Positions 44,442 to 53,063 of a stretch of DNA of 64,000 bases are shown in pieces. Position 1 is the stretch's first letter; each line of letters opens with the position of its first letter. This DNA comes from Chloroflexota bacterium (GTDB lineage Bacteria; Chloroflexota; Anaerolineae; B4-G1; SLSP01): positions 26,838-90,837 of the forward strand of contig JAIOAX010000020.1 of the NCBI GenBank assembly GCA_019873645.1. The letters are read 5' to 3'. Made by a program: the position numbers and the translations under genes. The notes beneath the pieces are model-generated. The model searched no databases and was not told where the DNA came from. It saw only the letters and a list, made by a program, of their open reading frames with translations.

Positions 44442-44606
44442 ATGATGAAAAAATACGAGTGTGTGGTGTGCGGTTACGTGTACGATCCCGAAAAGGGCGA
44501 CCCCGACAACGGCATTGCGCCGGGGACCCCCTTTGAAGAACTGCCCGATGACTGGTCCTGCCCCGACTGCGGCGCCAGCAAGGATGATTTCGAGCCGTTG
44601 GATTGA
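44442..44606 (+). CDS. Rubredoxin
   Basis: 54 residues, the usual size. Two CxxCG knuckles bind one iron: [10 protein letters not shown] near the N-terminus and [11 protein letters not shown] near the C-terminus, with the family's [20 protein letters not shown] between them. A small electron carrier, often serving oxygen or superoxide detoxification. CCAGGAGGACT precedes two adjacent ATGs. Single-gene unit with its own promoter and terminator. Confidence 0.95.
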   Translation: MMKKYECVVCGYVYDPEKGDPDNGIAPGTPFEELPDDWSCPDCGASKDDFEPLD

Positions 44607-44625
44607 GCGAGAGGCTTTGATGCAG

Positions 44626-44667
44626 AATGTCCACACCCACGCTATGGTTCGGGTGTGGACATTTTCT
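44626..44667 (+). terminator. Rubredoxin terminator
   Basis: AATGTCCACACCC, 12-base loop, GGGTGTGGACATT followed by TTCTC: strong hairpin 20 bases after the stop. Confidence 0.8.
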
Positions 44668-44719
44668 CAAGCGGCAGAGTCAGCAGGTTTAGCAGACTGC
44701 GGCGTATGCTCCCGGTCAC

Positions 44720-45028
44720 TTACGGCTTGCGCCGCCAGAAGGGCACGCTTTCCACAGGTTGCACTTCAGTTGAGCATAGAGGTTTTTCGGGCACTTCGCG
44801 CAAGAAACGCCGCAGCGCGCGCAACGCCGCTTTGAGGATCATATCCCCGATGCCGACCATATTGAGATCAATCAAAGCGGCCTCTTCGGGTAATTCATCA
44901 TCCAGGCGCTGCATTTCCTCGCGGAAGACGGCCAGCAGGTCATCCTCGTGTTCTTCCAAGAAAAGCGCCAGATCACGGCGCGCCAGGTTGAACGCGCTTT
45001 CGCGCACCACTTTGCGTAATGGCATCAT
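44720..45028 (-). CDS. Small helical protein of unknown function
   Basis: 102 residues with an AGGAGGGA ribosome site. Mostly helical and charged (FLEEHEDDLLAVFREEMQRLDDELPEEAALIDLN, quoted in part: EEMQRLDDELPEEAALIDL), no membrane segment. No family recognised. It lies downstream of two methyltransferase genes on the same strand, separated by a short stretch with CCACGAA/TTCGTGG arms. Confidence 0.55.
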   Translation of the reverse strand: MMPLRKVVRESAFNLARRDLALFLEEHEDDLLAVFREEMQRLDDELPEEAALIDLNMVGIGDMILKAALRALRRFLREVPEKPLCSTEVQPVESVPFWRRKP

Positions 45029-45101
45029 TCCCTCCTAAAGCAAGAAAATCAGCCACGAACCTTCACGAATTCACACACATAGATTCGTGGTCCAGCCCCC
45101 C

Positions 45102-45857
45102 TCACCTCTTAGCCACGATAAACACGCGCGGTTCGGCTTCCGGGTTGTCAAGCGGCGTCGCCAGATCGTCGGAATGAGCGAAATGAACGCTGCGGAATCC
45201 CTCATTCAGCAAGGCGGTACGGACGGCGTCCATCTCGAAGATGGTGTTGAACGCCGTCTGGTCAAAACGTTCGTAGTAGCCACTCTCCAAACGCAGGAAT
45301 CCTGAGATCTGTGTATAGGTGCGGTTCAAGGTTTCGACCATCACGCCGCGCGTAAACAGTACCAGATCATCCGCCATCTGCATACTTGCACCCAGCCAGC
45401 GTTGCAATCCATAGCGCGTGTTGAGGTCGAAGATGAAGACACCCCCTTCCACCAACACCGCCGCGACGGAATGAAAACACCCTTGCAGCGCGGTCATATC
45501 AGGCAGATGATTGAGCGCGTCGAACGTCGAAACGACGAGTCCGAAGCGACCATCCAGCGTGAAATTAGCGGCGTCGCCCTCGATGAAACGCGCGCGGCCC
45601 TGATCAATGTAGGCCTGGTTCCGCTCGATGGCATACTGGAGCATCGCCGGCGAAAAATCCAGGCCGGTGACAGCGTAGCCATGTTCAAGGAAATGGAGCG
45701 CCAGATGCCCCGCGCCACAGCACACGTCCAACATCGTTTTGTTCGTCTCCGCTAACGGCATACTTTCGTAAAACATGCGGAGGCGCGGCGCAACCCGCGT
45801 TGCAAATCCGCCCCAGTGCAAATCGTAAACGTGCGCAAACTCGGCGTTGTATTGCAT
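45102..45857 (-). CDS. Class I SAM-dependent methyltransferase
   Basis: 251 residues. Motif I MLDVCCGAGHLALHFLEHGY (about 42-61), GLDFSPAMLQYA (motif II) and FDALNHLPDM (post-motif I). YxxFAxVYD-like opening (MQYNAEFAHVYDLHW) is common in methyltransferase family 25/31 proteins. Substrate unknown. 18 bases downstream of the next methyltransferase gene, with an octamer array in the gap. Confidence 0.85.
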   Translation of the reverse strand: MQYNAEFAHVYDLHWGGFATRVAPRLRMFYESMPLAETNKTMLDVCCGAGHLALHFLEHGYAVTGLDFSPAMLQYAIERNQAYIDQGRARFIEGDAANFTLDGRFGLVVSTFDALNHLPDMTALQGCFHSVAAVLVEGGVFIFDLNTRYGLQRWLGASMQMADDLVLFTRGVMVETLNRTYTQISGFLRLESGYYERFDQTAFNTIFEMDAVRTALLNEGFRSVHFAHSDDLATPLDNPEAEPRVFIVAKR

Positions 45858-45865
45858 AGACCCTC

Positions 45866-45909
45866 CTGAGAACGTTCAAACGTTTGAACGTTCAAACGTT
45901 CGAACGTTG
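45866..45909. repeat. Octanucleotide array (AACGTTCA)
   Basis: Units AACGTTCA, AACGTTTG, AACGTTCG and AACGTTGG; the array is nearly self-complementary. It covers the last ten codons and stop of the upstream methyltransferase gene. A second copy lies at 48249-48285. Confidence 0.8.
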
Positions 45910-46640
45910 GTTTTATCGTGAACTGCCAGAACCAGGAAATGCGATAGGCCGAAGCAACGCAAGGGTGTCTTTTCCAGCGTGTAGGTCATCCACTGAATAA
46001 AACGCCCCACACGCGGCCGGCGGGCGACGATGTTGTCGTAGCCGGGGTAAATCTGGGTGTGGACGATGACGCGCATCGGCAAATCCGCGAACAGCTTTCG
46101 CAGCGCGCGCCCACTGTAAGCACGGACGTGCGGCGCAAGACGATTGCGTAGTGCATCGGGCAACCAGTTGACCAGCGGTTTGTTGCCAAAGTGATAGACG
46201 CCACGCCAGTAGATGCCGTGCGTCTCGAAGAGGTAAGCACGGTTGGGGACGAAGATCACAATGCGCCCGCCGGGTGCCGTCACCCGTACCAGTTCCTGTG
46301 CACACAGCCGATCATCGGCAACGTGCTCCAGTACTTCATGGGAGAACACTACGTCGAAGGCATTATCGGCAAATGGCAGCGTCTCGCCGACGGCACGGGC
46401 GACGCCCCGCGCGTGCGCCCGCGCTTCGCACACCCGGTCGGCTTCAATTTCGATGCCGAAGACATGCGGAGTGTAGCGCAAAAAGGCCGCGGTATACATC
46501 CCCAGACCACAGCCTACGTCAAGCACGCGCTTGCCCTCCAGGGGAGCATACCGGCGCACCATGGCTAACCGCCGCTCTTGCCCGGCGCGCCATACGAAAG
46601 AAGGATTGCCTCTGAGCGCCGCCTGTTCTGTCGCTGTCAT
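45876..46640 (-). CDS. Class I SAM-dependent methyltransferase
   Basis: 254 residues. Motif I VLDVGCGLGMYTAAFLRY (about 39-56), GIEIEADRVCEAR, FSHEVLEHVADDRLCAQELVRVTAPGGRIVIFVPNR (quoted in part: HEVLEHVADDRL) typical of Methyltransf_11 enzymes. The last residues (NVRTFERSNV) are encoded by the octamer array and probably not native. Expressed from a TTGACA-16-TACAAT promoter that ends 7 bases before the ATG, so likely leaderless. Confidence 0.85.
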   Translation of the reverse strand: MTATEQAALRGNPSFVWRAGQERRLAMVRRYAPLEGKRVLDVGCGLGMYTAAFLRYTPHVFGIEIEADRVCEARAHARGVARAVGETLPFADNAFDVVFSHEVLEHVADDRLCAQELVRVTAPGGRIVIFVPNRAYLFETHGIYWRGVYHFGNKPLVNWLPDALRNRLAPHVRAYSGRALRKLFADLPMRVIVHTQIYPGYDNIVARRPRVGRFIQWMTYTLEKTPLRCFGLSHFLVLAVHDKTNVRTFERSNV

Positions 46641-46647
46641 AAATTCG

Positions 46648-46675
46648 ATTGTAGAATCAAAAAAACACCTGTCAA
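46648..46675 (-). promoter_or_regulatory. Leaderless promoter of the methyltransferase gene
   Basis: On the minus strand, perfect TTGACA (46675-46670), 16-base spacer and TACAAT (46653-46648), 7 bases before the start codon at 46640. The -35 box is one arm of CCTGTCAA/TTGACAGG. Confidence 0.75.
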
Positions 46676-46676
46676 A

Positions 46677-46705
46677 TTGACAGGCATGGGTACTTATGGT
46701 ACTAT
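46677..46705 (+). promoter_or_regulatory. Promoter of the roadblock gene, back to back with the methyltransferase promoter
   Basis: TTGACA (46677-46682), 17-base spacer and TACTAT (46700-46705). Its -35 box is the other arm of the palindrome shared with the divergent promoter, one base away. Confidence 0.7.
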
Positions 46706-46729
46706 TGTACTATCAACAGCTTCATGCAA

Positions 46730-46748
46730 TGCCGGAAATTTTCCGGCA
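46730..46748. promoter_or_regulatory. Palindrome in the roadblock-gene leader
   Basis: TGCCGGAAA, one T, TTTCCGGCA: perfect 9-bp arms, about 60 bases before the roadblock start. A possible operator or RNA hairpin. Confidence 0.5.
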
Positions 46749-46811
46749 GCCGGATCATAGATTAGACAACCAGACTAAAGACGACCAGACTACTTTCAAG
46801 GGGGGGATCCT

Positions 46812-47183
46812 ATGACCATATCCCGCACAGAACGTCTTACAGAAGCACTGTATACACTCCAGGCCGGTACGCCGGATATCGAAGCCTCTGCTATTGTCAG
46901 TGTAGATGGTTTAATCATTGCCTCGGCCTTGCCGGCCGGCTCGGAAGAAGATCGCGTCTCGGCGATGTCGGCGGCGATGCTGTCTCTGGGCGAACGGATT
47001 GCCGCCGAGCTGCGCCGCGGTGTGCTTGAGCAGGTTTACATCAAAGGGGACAAGGGGTATGTGATTTTGATGTCTGTTGGTGAAGAGGCGGTGCTGACGG
47101 TGCTGGCCCGTCAAAACGCTAAACTCGGACTGGTATTTCTGGAAATGCACCGCGCGGTGCAAACGCTGGCCCCCTTATTGTAA
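46812..47183 (+). CDS. Roadblock/LC7-domain protein
   Basis: 123 residues. DIEASAIVSVDGLIIASALP, MSAAMLSLGERIAAELRRG and YVILMSVGEEAVLTVLA are the alternating strands and helix of the roadblock/LC7 fold used by MglB-type regulators of small GTPases. No GTPase gene is adjacent here. AAGGGGGGGATCCT precedes the ATG. Likely cytoplasmic; partner unknown. Confidence 0.88.
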   Translation: MTISRTERLTEALYTLQAGTPDIEASAIVSVDGLIIASALPAGSEEDRVSAMSAAMLSLGERIAAELRRGVLEQVYIKGDKGYVILMSVGEEAVLTVLARQNAKLGLVFLEMHRAVQTLAPLL

Positions 47184-47270
47184 ATGTAAATTTGAAGGTA
47201 TAACCGGATTCACAAAAGACGTTTATGGCACTGGAAAACCTTTAACTCCATCCGCATGAGGATTACTGCC

Positions 47271-47299
47271 GGGCGCATAGCGCCCGATTTGTTTGTCTT
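47271..47299 (+). terminator. Terminator after the roadblock gene
   Basis: GGGCGC, 3-base loop, GCGCCC and GATTTGTTTGTCTT, in the gap before the lipoprotein gene. Confidence 0.6.
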
Positions 47300-47316
47300 A
47301 AAGAAGGTTTCTTATC

Positions 47317-48246
47317 GTGAAACGCAGCGGCCCTGGAATATTTTGTTTGCTGATTGTCCTCTTAACGGCCTGTGCTTCAACGCCACCGGCGTTGTCGCCA
47401 ATACCGACCGCTCCGGCGACGCTTCCCCCCACTGCCACTTTCACCCCCATCCCCACGTGGACGCCGACGCCCATCCCTACACCGACGCCGATCCCACCGT
47501 TAGGCGTCAAAGTCGTGTGGCCGGACCAGGTCTCGGCGCTGGAGCCGCCGCTGGTCAACGTTGAAATCGTGCCGCCGCCTGGGGTCGCGTCGGATGTAAC
47601 CCTCAGCGCGAAGGTTTATGATCCAACGGCGACCGTCTACACCACATTCGATTTCGTCCGTCAGAGCGGCAACCGCTACGTCTCTACCGCGCCGCTGCAA
47701 CTGTCGTTGGACGCGCCTACCGGTCACTGGTGGCTGGTGGTGCACGTGGAGACGCCTTTGCAGGTCATCGGCGAGCGGATGCTGGCCTTCACGCTGGCGC
47801 CCATCGCCTACCGCGCGTTGACGGAGACCCTGCCTGCCGGTGTGACATTGCGCATGCCGCTGGCCTTCACCGAGGTCATCTCCCAAGGGGATCGGTATGC
47901 CGGGGGGCGTGTGTGGCGCCACAATGACGGGGAAATCGCGCTGTGGTGGGCGCCGGGGCCTACCGAGCCGTTGCTGCTCAACAACGCCGTGGTGATGCTG
48001 GAAGCCACCCATGATCCTGAGTCGCCGCCGCAAGTGCAGTTCATCGAGGAGACAAAATGGCAAGGGCGGACGGCGTTTCACTTCCAGGAACAATGGCCCG
48101 GCAACGACGGCGGCCCCGCCGCTGCCTGGGTCACCCAGGGGAAGAATTATTGGCTGTATGTCTTGCGCGCCCGCGCCGTGGGAACAGAAACCATCCCCGC
48201 GCTGATGCAGGAAATTGCCGCAACGTTTGCCTTCACCGAGAAATAG
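47317..48246 (+). CDS. Secreted lipoprotein of unknown function
   Basis: 309 residues from a GTG with AAGAAGG upstream. Lipoprotein signal with lipobox LLTAC (Cys near 19), then a Thr/Pro-rich linker (about 22-62, TPIPTWTPTPIPTPTPIPP) and a beta-rich domain (about 65-309). Such TP linkers are common in Chloroflexota exported proteins. No enzymatic motif recognised. Convergent with the L,D-transpeptidase gene, with an octamer array between. Confidence 0.8.
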   Translation: MKRSGPGIFCLLIVLLTACASTPPALSPIPTAPATLPPTATFTPIPTWTPTPIPTPTPIPPLGVKVVWPDQVSALEPPLVNVEIVPPPGVASDVTLSAKVYDPTATVYTTFDFVRQSGNRYVSTAPLQLSLDAPTGHWWLVVHVETPLQVIGERMLAFTLAPIAYRALTETLPAGVTLRMPLAFTEVISQGDRYAGGRVWRHNDGEIALWWAPGPTEPLLLNNAVVMLEATHDPESPPQVQFIEETKWQGRTAFHFQEQWPGNDGGPAAAWVTQGKNYWLYVLRARAVGTETIPALMQEIAATFAFTEK

Positions 48247-48248
48247 CG

Positions 48249-48285
48249 TTAGAACGTTCTAACGTTTGAACGTTCAAACGTTCAG
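48249..48285. repeat. Octanucleotide array (AACGTTCA/AACGTTTG)
   Basis: Four to five self-complementary units between convergent genes, same unit as at 45866-45909. Confidence 0.75.
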
Positions 48286-49367
48286 AAGATGATGATCGGG
48301 GTACCCACGCGGCGGTCACTACGGATGAACTCGTCCTCATAGCCGCCGATGGGATGCACCCAGCGGTAGATCCAGCGCGCGGCCTCGCACGAGACGTTCA
48401 CACAGCCGTGGCTGCGGCGGACGCCGAAATCGTTGTGCCAGTACGCACCGTGAATCGCCGTCCCCGAAAGGTCAAAGAATGTGTTCCACGGCACGCCGGG
48501 CAAATCGAAAATATCGCCGGGCGCCGGCCGGTCTTCTTCTTTCATCCCCTCGTAAGGCACATTGCTCATGTGACGCGAGGGCTGCTTGAGCAAGACACAA
48601 TAGTCACCCGTAGGCGTCGCCAGTTCACCCCCTAGCCCTGAAGCCACCAGGGTACGAAAGACGACGGCTTCACCTTCATAGCACGTGAGCGACTGTTCTG
48701 TCAGGTTAATCTCGATGCGTTTGTTCCCGACGAAGGGGTGAATCGGCGCCATCTCGGCGCGCGGAAAGCGCCGCACGTCGCGCGCCAGCACCCATTGATG
48801 GTTGCCCACGACTTTGGGCGGATAGTCGTCGGCGACTTTGTACCAGCCGTTTCCTTCAGCGTCAGTCGTCGCGCCGATCACGTGGAACATCGTCCCGCCG
48901 TAGAAGCGGTACTTCTTCGCTGCCTGCACGCCCGGCGCAACGCGCGCCTCGGTGTACACCTGCGAGATCTCGCCCCAAAATCCCCACGCGCCGATGTCGG
49001 CGATGAACGGTTGCGGCGGATAGATGCGCATCGGCAGCACCCACGCCGAGTGAACGTAGCCCAGGTCGGTCTCATACCACAGGTTGTTGTGACGGCTGAA
49101 GGGGGCGCGCACTTCGCCCAAAATGCGGCAAGCCTGGTCGCGCGCCAGCGTGTGCAGCTTTTTGGAGGTGATGTCGGGTTTCTCGTAAAAAGTCAGGGGA
49201 TGAATGGCGCGGCCCATTAAAACATAAGTGTTGGGATCATCCGCAGCAGGCAACATCTGCGTCGTGGGATAGGCCGCGCGGGCATGCCATGCCGGCGCAA
49301 GCGTCGCCGCAGCCGCAGCGCCGACGATGAGTTTTAGGAGTTGACGACGGGTGAGTCTGTAGGGCAT
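48282..49367 (-). CDS. L,D-transpeptidase (YkuD) with Tat-type signal
   Basis: 361 residues from the ATG at 49367, 5 bases after the DegV gene stop. Twin-arginine signal RLTRRQLLKLIVGAAAAA (about 4-21) and AxA cleavage near 31. Two SH3-like segments (about 50-215) precede the YkuD domain (about 225-361) with HGAYWHNDFG and RRSHGCVNVSCEAA, where the His and Cys are catalytic. It makes or anchors L,D cross-links in the cell wall. Confidence 0.9.
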   Translation of the reverse strand: MPYRLTRRQLLKLIVGAAAAATLAPAWHARAAYPTTQMLPAADDPNTYVLMGRAIHPLTFYEKPDITSKKLHTLARDQACRILGEVRAPFSRHNNLWYETDLGYVHSAWVLPMRIYPPQPFIADIGAWGFWGEISQVYTEARVAPGVQAAKKYRFYGGTMFHVIGATTDAEGNGWYKVADDYPPKVVGNHQWVLARDVRRFPRAEMAPIHPFVGNKRIEINLTEQSLTCYEGEAVVFRTLVASGLGGELATPTGDYCVLLKQPSRHMSNVPYEGMKEEDRPAPGDIFDLPGVPWNTFFDLSGTAIHGAYWHNDFGVRRSHGCVNVSCEAARWIYRWVHPIGGYEDEFIRSDRRVGTPIIIF

Positions 49368-49372
49368 CAGGG

Positions 49373-50242
49373 CTAGGGAAGCTCCGGGTAATCGGCGAGC
49401 GCCGCGTAGGCGATGCCCACCATTGAAGGGCCGGTATGCGCGCCCAGCACCGGCGACATCGTTCCCATCGGCATCCACGTACACCGGAACGTCTTATCGG
49501 CCTCTGCGCGCAAGAACGCTGCGCCTTCGGGGTTGAGCGCGTGGATGATCTGCACCCGCAACGGCGTACCGGGCGCGTGCTTTTTGAGCATCAGCTTGAC
49601 CAATCCTCTGAGCGCGCCGTCAAGTGTGCGCGCCATGCCGAGCTGCTCGTACATGCCGGTGTCCTTCGTCACGCCGATCAGCGGCTTGATCCGCAGCACC
49701 GAAGCGAGCAAGCCCTTCATGTGGCTGATGCGTCCGCCGTGGATCAGGTACTTGAGGTCATCCAGCGTATAAATGCTTTCACTCACTTCCCCGATGCGCT
49801 GCAACAAAGCCACAATGCGTTCTTTAGGCCAGCCAGCCCTGACCGCGCGGGCCGCCGCCGCGACCTGCCACCCCAGGACGGCGGACAGCGTCTTGGTGTC
49901 CACCACCGTCACATTGGCCTCCGGCACCATCGCCGCCCCGGCCTGCGCCGCATTGACCGTACCGCTTAAGCCCGAGGACATCTGGATGGACAGAATATCC
50001 GGGTCGGTGCGCGCCAGTTCCCGGTAGACCGCGGCGAAATCTCCTGCTGAAGGTTGAGAGGTCAGAGGGAATCCGCCGGTATCTTTGAGCAGTTGGTAAA
50101 GTTCGGCGGATTGAATATCCAGGCCACTGTGGTAGGTTTTCCCTTCAAGGGTAATTGTATGCCGCACGATATGGATTTCCATATCGGGCATCTCCTCCGG
50201 CGGCAAATACAAATCCATCCCGCTATCTGTGACAATCTGCAT
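49373..50242 (-). CDS. DegV-family fatty-acid-binding protein
   Basis: 289 residues. MQIVTDSGMDL, PLTSQPSAGDF, ILSIQMSSGLSGTVNAAQ, VVDTKTLSAVLGWQ and the terminal GAHTGPSMVGIAY are the lipid-head contacts of DegV (FakB) proteins. They present fatty acids to a FakA kinase; no fakA is seen here. Probably co-transcribed with the downstream L,D-transpeptidase. Confidence 0.92.
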   Translation of the reverse strand: MQIVTDSGMDLYLPPEEMPDMEIHIVRHTITLEGKTYHSGLDIQSAELYQLLKDTGGFPLTSQPSAGDFAAVYRELARTDPDILSIQMSSGLSGTVNAAQAGAAMVPEANVTVVDTKTLSAVLGWQVAAAARAVRAGWPKERIVALLQRIGEVSESIYTLDDLKYLIHGGRISHMKGLLASVLRIKPLIGVTKDTGMYEQLGMARTLDGALRGLVKLMLKKHAPGTPLRVQIIHALNPEGAAFLRAEADKTFRCTWMPMGTMSPVLGAHTGPSMVGIAYAALADYPELP

Positions 50243-50267
50243 CTCTCCCCTCCTTAACTCAGGTAGC

Positions 50268-50338
50268 CTATATCAGCAGATTAAGCAGATTTAGCGGATT
50301 AAGAATGAAAAATCTACTTGATCTGCTTAATCCGCTGA
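50268..50338. repeat. Nonanucleotide-type array (AATCTGCTT/GATTAAGCA)
   Basis: GCAGATTAA and GCGGATTAA units on one side and GATCTGCTTAATCCGCTGATC on the other (quoted in part: CTGCTTAATCCGCTGATC); the two halves are inverted. Related arrays are at 34420-34450 and 54475-54630. Confidence 0.7.
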
Positions 50339-50373
50339 TCAATTCTCTGTGCCCTCTGCGGTCTCTGTGACAA

Positions 50374-52947
50374 TTATACGCGGATTTCGCCCTCACGTTT
50401 TCCGAAATTGATCTTGACGCCCGGCATCAACGTCATGCTGCGTCCGTATTCAACATCTTTGACCGTCCCATCATCAAGGGTGATGACCCACTTCTCGAGG
50501 CTGAGATTCCTAAGGCCCCAAATCTGCGGGTTTTGGGGATGGCGCGTCACCTCGGCGACCGGCGCGGAGAAGTCATACATTCGGCCGGGATCCACGTGAT
50601 GCGGGTAGAGCCGGGTGTCGTAGTTCAGCATGATGATCGCATCGCCAATCCGCAAGCGCGGGGGCAGCACCAGCTCGCTACCGCATGACCAACACGTCCC
50701 CGGTTTGCCGCCGGAGGCTTTTAAGGATGCCATATCATAGAAATTCTCAACGCTGCACTGTGGACAATAGATGATGGCGTCGCGCAGTTGCACGAGAGCT
50801 TTGCGCCACGCGCTTTCACGGACGCGCCCGTTATAAGCGTCTTTGATGCCGGCGGTGAACGCCTGGGTAAACAGGTCGCGGATGAACTGGGGGTAAAGCG
50901 GCCAATACGCCTGCACGCCGACGTGATATCCCGGCAGCGGGCGATTGCTCGTATCGTTGGGGTCGAAGATGAACACCGGATCGGTTCCGTAAAGTCGCTG
51001 TTCCGTTGGCTTGTCAAACGTGGAGATGTTGATAGTGCGTTCCCCTTCCAGTGGATGATGCACCATCAGCATATAAAACAACACCGTCGCCAGCGTGTAC
51101 AGGTCTGTCTGTACGCTTGGCGCCGCTTCACCGCGCACCAGTTCAGGCGCCAGGAAACGCGGCGAACCGCCCGGCGTGCCGTTACCGGCCACCACCACAT
51201 TATCGGTGTAGTTGAACCGCACCTCCCCTGTATCCGGGTCGAAGAAGAGATTGCGCGGCGAGAAATCCCGGAAACACAAACCCTTCAGGTGTAGCGCGGT
51301 AAAGCCATCCACGACGCCCAACAGCGCGGTGGTGAGGGTGCGGAACGTCGGCTCTACCCACCGCTTGATGAGGTCCTCGATGTTCTTGAAACGCGGTTCG
51401 CGCGGTGCAGTGAGGTAGCCAAAGCCGGGCACCTCGGCCGACTCGACAAGGGTTGTCGGCCAGAGGAAGTTTGCAGCGGGCGGGCCTTGCTGGATCAAAG
51501 CTTCCAGAGCCGCGCGCTTTTCAGGCGTGGCGACAGACGGAAACAGCCAGCTCAGCATCACGGATTGACCGTCAACCGTAGCAGGGTATGTGTCGAAGTG
51601 ACCCTCGGTGCTGAGGAATTGTTCGACGGTGTAGACGGTCGTCAATGCGCCAGCGCGGCGGTCAGGCACGGTGAAGAAGGTGAAGAGGCTCGGCGTGGGC
51701 GCGGGTGGCGGCGTCACAGCAGGCGTCGGCGCGGGCGCCGCAGCAGGCGGCGGGGTCGGTTGCGGCACAGGCTGCGGTTGTGGCTGTGGCGGAGTCGGTG
51801 CAACGGCCGGCTGAGCCACCGGTGGGGGCGGCGCGACAGGGGGCTGTGGCTGCGGCGCGGGTTGTGGCTGCGGCTGTGGCGCAGGCGTGGTCGGGCGTGG
51901 CGTGGGCGCGCTTGCGGCTTGCTGTTGCTGTGCGGCAATTTGTCGTTCGATGACCTCTAACGCCTTGAGCGCGATAGGATTATCCGGCTCCATCGAAAGC
52001 CACTGGTTGATCGCCAGCTTGGCGGCCTGCAATTTGCCGGCCTTCAGGGCGGCGTCGGCTTTGGCGCGCAGTTGATCGGCCATAGCCGAGAGCTTCGCTC
52101 CGGCGCTGAGTGGTGTTTCGAGCGCCTTCAGCGCGTTCCAGAACGATACAGCATCCGGGTAGCGGGCGGTCGGGTCCCAGGCCAATGCCTTCCCCAGCAC
52201 ACCGGCAATCCCCGACGGTATGTCGCTCGGCCAGGTAGCAGGAAACTGTGGGCCTTGCGCATGGGCGTGCATCGCCTGCATCACGCTGTCACCGTTGAAG
52301 AGCCGCTGGCCGGTCAGCATTTCATACACGATACAGCCTAGCGCGTAGATGTCGGCCGGACTTTCGGCGGGTTCGGTCTCCCACACTTCCGGCGCGATGT
52401 ACGGCAGTGTGCCGACGATGCCGCCTTCGATGCGCCCCAACGCTACACTATTAGCCGCCATCAGGCGCGTCAGGCCGAAATCCATCAACAGCGGGCCGCC
52501 GGGCATGTCAATGAGGATGTTAGAAGGTTTAAGGTCACCGTGGGCGAGACCTTGCGCATGGGCATAATCTAACGCCTCACAGATGGGTTTCAGGAAGTTC
52601 ATCGCCTTGTCCCACGGCACCCGTTGTCCCAGGTGCGACGCAATCGCCTGGGCCAGGCTGCCATCCTCGGCCAGTTCCATCACCACAAACAGGTCGGTCT
52701 CCGTCTCTACGATGTCGAAGATGGGGACGATGTGGGGGTGTTGCAGGCGTGCAGCAGTTTGCAGGTTGTGACGTAACCGGGCTACCCAGGGTTCATCTTG
52801 AAGCAACAGCGGGTCAAAGAATTTGACGGCGACCAGACGCCCGACCGTCGGGTCCTCGGCGCGATAGACGGTAGCGAAACGCCCTTTCCCCAAAATCCCC
52901 AGGGCGCGATATTTCCCCAAATCTGGAAGCGCGACATTTGTGTTCAT
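50374..52947 (-). CDS. Ser/Thr protein kinase fused to a pseudokinase with zinc ribbon and FHA-like tail
   Basis: 857 residues from the ATG at 52947 (AAAGGGGTG upstream). Kinase 1 (about 10-275): LGKGRFATVYRA, VAVKFF (K42), HGDLKPSNIL (catalytic Asp; HRD is HGD) and MDFGLTRL. A helical part (about 300-345) and a Pro/Ala/Gln-rich linker (about 350-430) follow. Kinase 2 (about 440-720) is homologous to the protein at 53064 but has VMLSWLF where that has VALKWYF, and NYTDN for CDNDN, so the lysine and metal Asp are lost. The tail has CPQC...CWSC and an FHA-like beta domain (WGLRNLSLEKWVI ... INFGKREGEIRV). Cytoplasmic signalling protein. Confidence 0.88.
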   Translation of the reverse strand: MNTNVALPDLGKYRALGILGKGRFATVYRAEDPTVGRLVAVKFFDPLLLQDEPWVARLRHNLQTAARLQHPHIVPIFDIVETETDLFVVMELAEDGSLAQAIASHLGQRVPWDKAMNFLKPICEALDYAHAQGLAHGDLKPSNILIDMPGGPLLMDFGLTRLMAANSVALGRIEGGIVGTLPYIAPEVWETEPAESPADIYALGCIVYEMLTGQRLFNGDSVMQAMHAHAQGPQFPATWPSDIPSGIAGVLGKALAWDPTARYPDAVSFWNALKALETPLSAGAKLSAMADQLRAKADAALKAGKLQAAKLAINQWLSMEPDNPIALKALEVIERQIAAQQQQAASAPTPRPTTPAPQPQPQPAPQPQPPVAPPPPVAQPAVAPTPPQPQPQPVPQPTPPPAAAPAPTPAVTPPPAPTPSLFTFFTVPDRRAGALTTVYTVEQFLSTEGHFDTYPATVDGQSVMLSWLFPSVATPEKRAALEALIQQGPPAANFLWPTTLVESAEVPGFGYLTAPREPRFKNIEDLIKRWVEPTFRTLTTALLGVVDGFTALHLKGLCFRDFSPRNLFFDPDTGEVRFNYTDNVVVAGNGTPGGSPRFLAPELVRGEAAPSVQTDLYTLATVLFYMLMVHHPLEGERTINISTFDKPTEQRLYGTDPVFIFDPNDTSNRPLPGYHVGVQAYWPLYPQFIRDLFTQAFTAGIKDAYNGRVRESAWRKALVQLRDAIIYCPQCSVENFYDMASLKASGGKPGTCWSCGSELVLPPRLRIGDAIIMLNYDTRLYPHHVDPGRMYDFSAPVAEVTRHPQNPQIWGLRNLSLEKWVITLDDGTVKDVEYGRSMTLMPGVKINFGKREGEIRV

Positions 52948-53021
52948 AACACCCCTTTCACTCATTTTTTGATTGATTGATTTTAGATTTGGTGATGGCC
53001 TTGCCTGACAAAATGACATGG

Positions 53022-53062
53022 CCGCTCAATCACCCAATCCGCAATCGTCAAATCTTCAATCC
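53022..53062. repeat. Heptanucleotide array (CAATCNN)
   Basis: Units CAATCAC, CCAATCC, GCAATCG, TCAAATC and TTCAATCC up to the stop of the kinase gene at 53064; a GATTGATT run lies on the other side of the gap. Confidence 0.6.
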
Positions 53063-53063
53063 A

